This document shows, one piece after another, positions 61,655-64,000 of a stretch of DNA of 64,000 nucleotides. Every line of letters starts with the position of its first letter. Within the stretch, counting starts at the first letter, position 1. Source of the stretch: a bacterium (GTDB taxonomy: Bacteria; Armatimonadota; Zipacnadia; Zipacnadales; UBA11051); the NCBI GenBank assembly GCA_021372615.1, contig JAJFUB010000085.1, positions 1 to 64,000 of the forward strand. Reading direction: 5' to 3'. The notes under the pieces were generated by a model. The model was not told where the DNA came from. It was given only the letters and a program-made list of their open reading frames with translations, and ran no database searches. The position numbers and the translations under genes are program-made.

Positions 61655-62227
61655 GTGACCCACGATGAGGCCAGCCCACAGATGAGACGCCGAGAGTTTG
61701 AGCAACTGGCCCAGCGCTACCAGCGCGACATATTTGCGGCCGCTCTGCGGCTGACAGGCAGCTATGCCGATGCCGAGGACTTGGCTCAGGAGGCCTTTCT
61801 GAAGGCGTACACGGCGTTCGATCAGTTCCAACTGGGCACCAACTTCCGCGCCTGGCTGCTGCGCATCCTGACCAACACCCACATCAACCGCTACCGGCGT
61901 ACCAAGCGCACACCGGAGACGATTGCGTGGGAAGACTTCACGCTGCTGGGCGAGAAGCCCTCGGGCGACGAGCAGCATACGCCACGGCGGCCCGAGCAGG
62001 AAGTTCTGGCGACGGTGCCCGACGACGTCGTCGGCCCGGCGCTGCACGATCTGCCCGACGAGTTCCGCGAGGCGGTCATCCTGTCCGACATCCATGAGCT
62101 GTCGTACAAGGAGATCGCCCATGCGCTGAACATCCCGCTGGGCACGGTACGGTCACGCATCTTCCGGGGTCGGAAGCTGCTGCGCGAAAGCCTCGCAGAC
62201 TATGCGAGAGCACGGAGAATGGTATGA
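61655..62227 (+). CDS. ECF-family RNA polymerase sigma factor
   Basis: A 190-residue sigma factor with region 2 (about 15-85: YADAEDLAQEAFLKAYTAFD, then NFRAWLLRILTNTHINRYRR) and region 4 (about 125-180: LPDEFREAVILSDIHELSYK, then IPLGTVRSRIFRGRKLL). The linker between regions is long and charged. Its stop overlaps the start of the anti-sigma gene (ATGA, 62224-62227). The GTG start has AGCAGG upstream. The strong housekeeping-type promoter suggests basal expression with control by the anti-sigma factor; no autoregulated ECF promoter was identified. Confidence 0.95.
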   Translation: MTHDEASPQMRRREFEQLAQRYQRDIFAAALRLTGSYADAEDLAQEAFLKAYTAFDQFQLGTNFRAWLLRILTNTHINRYRRTKRTPETIAWEDFTLLGEKPSGDEQHTPRRPEQEVLATVPDDVVGPALHDLPDEFREAVILSDIHELSYKEIAHALNIPLGTVRSRIFRGRKLLRESLADYARARRMV

Positions 62228-63012
62228 GGGACGAGGACGTGGGCTGCTCTGAGGAGAGCCTATCGGCGCTGCTGGATGATGAGCTGGAGCCGACGGAGAA
62301 GCGGGCCCTGGCCATCCATGTGGCCGGCTGCGGGTCCTGCGCCCAGACGCTCGGCCAGCTCATGGCGGCACGAACGAGCGTCGCCGTCCCGGCGCCCGAG
62401 GCCGCCACGCTCCCGCGCGCCTTCTGGCGCGGCGTGCGCCGACGGCTCGACGAGGTGGACAAGCTGGTCCGCGCGACGGACCTGGTGCCCCACCGTCGCC
62501 AGCCTGTGCTCTCCTCGCGGCTGGCCTTGGCTGCCGCCGCGGTGGCCGTGGTCGCTATCGGCGTACGGGCGTACGTAGCAGCCAACAACCAGGTCCCGCG
62601 CATGGCGCACCTGCACCTGGCGGCCAGCATCGGCCCCAATGACCCGGGCCTGACGCAGGCAGTGGGCTTCCGTCCCAATGACCAGTGGCAGCCGGTATCC
62701 CATAGTGTCGTCAATCTCAACGGCGTGTGGGCGCTGCAGTCCATCTACATGGTCGGCGGGCTGGCGGTCTCGGTCTTCCGCCTGCCGGCGGGTACCCTCG
62801 ACACCAGCCACCTCGCCCCGGTCGCCGTGGGCAACCAGGTGATCTACCTGGCGTCCGAACGCACCAGTAGTCTCGCCGCCCGGCGCAATGCCGTCGGGTG
62901 GGACGTCGTCGTCAGCCGCAGCAGGCCCAGCCACACCATCAGTCTCTGTTTGACCTGTCCGCCTGACGAGCGCCTCATACGCGGTGAGCCGCTTGTTACG
63001 ACAGGTTACTGA
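62224..63012 (+). CDS. Zinc-finger (ZAS-type) transmembrane anti-sigma factor
   Basis: A 262-residue protein. The N-terminal anti-sigma domain has the zinc motif His32-x3-Cys36-x2-Cys39 (HVAGCGSC), with helix LSALLDDELEPTEKRALAIH before it. One membrane helix (about 100-120: LALAAAAVAVVAIGVRAYVA) separates it from an extracytoplasmic domain of about 140 residues with no family I know. It should bind and silence the sigma factor encoded immediately upstream until an envelope signal releases it. A rho-independent-type terminator follows the gene. Confidence 0.9.
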   Translation: MRDEDVGCSEESLSALLDDELEPTEKRALAIHVAGCGSCAQTLGQLMAARTSVAVPAPEAATLPRAFWRGVRRRLDEVDKLVRATDLVPHRRQPVLSSRLALAAAAVAVVAIGVRAYVAANNQVPRMAHLHLAASIGPNDPGLTQAVGFRPNDQWQPVSHSVVNLNGVWALQSIYMVGGLAVSVFRLPAGTLDTSHLAPVAVGNQVIYLASERTSSLAARRNAVGWDVVVSRSRPSHTISLCLTCPPDERLIRGEPLVTTGY

Positions 63013-63034
63013 CAAGCCGGAACCCCCAAACTGG

Positions 63035-63093
63035 GCGAGCCCCTCTTCCCGGTGTCTGCCCTGAACGGCCGGTCGAAGAGGGGCTTCGCTTTT
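63035..63093 (+). terminator. Terminator after the sigma/anti-sigma operon
   Basis: GCGAGCCCCTCTTC (63035-63048) pairs with GAAGAGGGGCTTCGC (63075-63089, one bulge), followed by TTTT. The position 22 bases after the anti-sigma stop fits an operon end. Confidence 0.8.
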
Positions 63094-63149
63094 CCGCCGC
63101 CCGCTCGTGGGCTGAAGGGAACCCTCTCCCCCACGCCGAATGACTCGTC

Positions 63150-64000
63150 ATGTCCTCCGGGAGTCCTCATCGCTGCACAAGACGTCGGCTGTTCTCACCG
63201 TTACTGACCGCCAGCCTCGTCGGTCTGGCCGCAGCCCTGGTGGCTGCCGGGTGGTTCGGCAGCGCCGTCAGCAGCGCCACTCCCGCGGTTGAGGCAGTCC
63301 GGTGGGTGACCCCGACCTTCGTGCAGGCCGTGGCAGGCTGGCTGCCGGTGTCGGCGGCGGACCCGCACCCGGCCTTCGATGTCCGTAACTGCCCCTTCCT
63401 CGCCGACATCTACGACCTGGCCCCTCGCCCGAATGCGATCCCGGCCCTGGAGAACCCGACGTTCATCCCGGCGCAAGAAGCAGTGTGGCTGGATGAGCGG
63501 GAACCCGTGCTGGGCTTGAAGGTCGGCGATGACACCCGCTGCTACCCGGTCCGCATCATGAACTACCACTCCCTGGTGCACGACCGGCTCAGCGGGCAAG
63601 CGGTGTACGTGTTCTGGGATCCCCCCAGCGGCCTGGCCCTGGCGCGGCGTCAGTGGGCGGCCTCGCGGCCGCTCGGCCTGGCGGGGCTGGGCTTCCGCGG
63701 CACGGGTCTGGCCTTCGACCCGGCGACGGGCGCCCTGTGGGACCTGTTTGGCGGGGGGCCGTTGTCAGCCCCGGGCAGGTCGGTCACGCCGAAGCTGCCG
63801 GACGACACCCAGTGGCTGCCCCTCGAGCGCATGACCTGGCGCGCGTGGCGCCGTCTGCATGGCAACACGCAGGTCCTGTCGCTGCAGACCGGCTATGCCT
63901 ACAACTACAGCCTCGACCCCTATGCCGCCGCCGTGTCGCCCCAAGGCGCGCCCGAGGACTACTGGCGCAGCGACACCATCCTGGCGCCCGCAGCCCTGCG
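63150..64000 (+). CDS. DUF3179-type membrane/secreted protein, truncated by the window edge
   Basis: At least 283 codons are open to the right edge. An N-terminal membrane segment or signal (LLTASLVGLAAALVAAGWFG) is followed by a DUF3179-type domain: VLGLKVGDDTRCYPVRIMNY, HSLVHDRLSG, FRGTGLAFDPATGALWDLF and LQTGYAYNYSLDPYAA. Many family members carry a Cys pair (YCPLC) where this one reads VFWDPPSGLA, so a metal or redox role through those Cys is not possible here. The function of DUF3179 is unknown. No clear ribosome-binding site is seen at ATG 63150, so the start is provisional. Confidence 0.75.
   Translation, partial: MSSGSPHRCTRRRLFSPLLTASLVGLAAALVAAGWFGSAVSSATPAVEAVRWVTPTFVQAVAGWLPVSAADPHPAFDVRNCPFLADIYDLAPRPNAIPALENPTFIPAQEAVWLDEREPVLGLKVGDDTRCYPVRIMNYHSLVHDRLSGQAVYVFWDPPSGLALARRQWAASRPLGLAGLGFRGTGLAFDPATGALWDLFGGGPLSAPGRSVTPKLPDDTQWLPLERMTWRAWRRLHGNTQVLSLQTGYAYNYSLDPYAAAVSPQGAPEDYWRSDTILAPAAL

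Overview
The window is high-GC bacterial chromosomal DNA carrying 38 protein genes on both strands (one cut by the right edge) and no rRNA, tRNA, CRISPR array, transposase or phage gene that I can see. The best clue to the host is the pseudopilin at 38392-39063, whose N-terminus ([19 protein letters not shown] followed by [16 protein letters not shown]) is typical of Armatimonadota. Planctomycete-like or other uncultured relatives remain possible. Taxonomy is inference from this one protein plus the abundance of large secreted sugar-active proteins.

Layout. 67-10913: a PL26-like lyase-family protein and a secreted PHP phosphoesterase-like protein on the minus strand, then divergently an ABC exporter, a small membrane protein and a 1562-residue heparinase-like/FG-GAP protein. 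11063-19272: an iron-only-hydrogenase-like sensor fused to a histidine-kinase core and receiver, two DUF6259-type glycosidase-like proteins and a CARDB protein. 19500-27273: a same-strand run of a DUF4838 protein, a UPF0210 protein, a Kelch lipoprotein, a URO-D-like protein and an Asp-box sialidase-like protein; the last three overlap by 4 bases. 27453-38244: a 1680-residue PL26-like/PKD protein divergent from a heparinase II/III-like protein and a CBM9-containing protein. 38392-40307: a pseudopilin and a KpsS-like capsule protein. 40522-49873: four co-directional secreted proteins, two of them GH42-like. 50140-61321: cytoplasmic small-molecule genes (five-bladed-propeller glycosidase, MBL hydrolase, two Gfo/Idh/MocA oxidoreductases, a DapA-like aldolase, two TIM-barrel isomerases, a PEP mutase/isocitrate lyase-like protein, DUF486, radical SAM, a 40-residue basic protein, an alpha/beta hydrolase). 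61655-64000: an ECF sigma factor with its zinc-finger anti-sigma factor and a DUF3179 protein.

How it fits together (inference): about thirteen proteins carry export signals and most resemble polysaccharide lyases, glycosidases or carbohydrate-binding modules, often as pairs of same-family genes. The cytoplasmic oxidoreductase/aldolase/isomerase sets look like the matching catabolism of released uronic or deoxy sugars. No SusC/SusD pair or sugar importer is visible.

The most unusual signal is a set of GC-rich palindromic repeats. Some are ordinary intergenic hairpins, but at least four lie inside open reading frames without breaking them, including a perfect 29-bp inverted repeat (78 bp in all, exactly 26 codons) between two domains of the hydrogenase-like sensor. 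One coding-region copy is identical over 25 bases to an intergenic hairpin 19 kb away. This resembles the in-frame palindromic elements known from Rickettsia, in an unrelated kind of bacterium. A second notable point is that the same sensor has glutamine where its kinase core should have the phosphorylated histidine.
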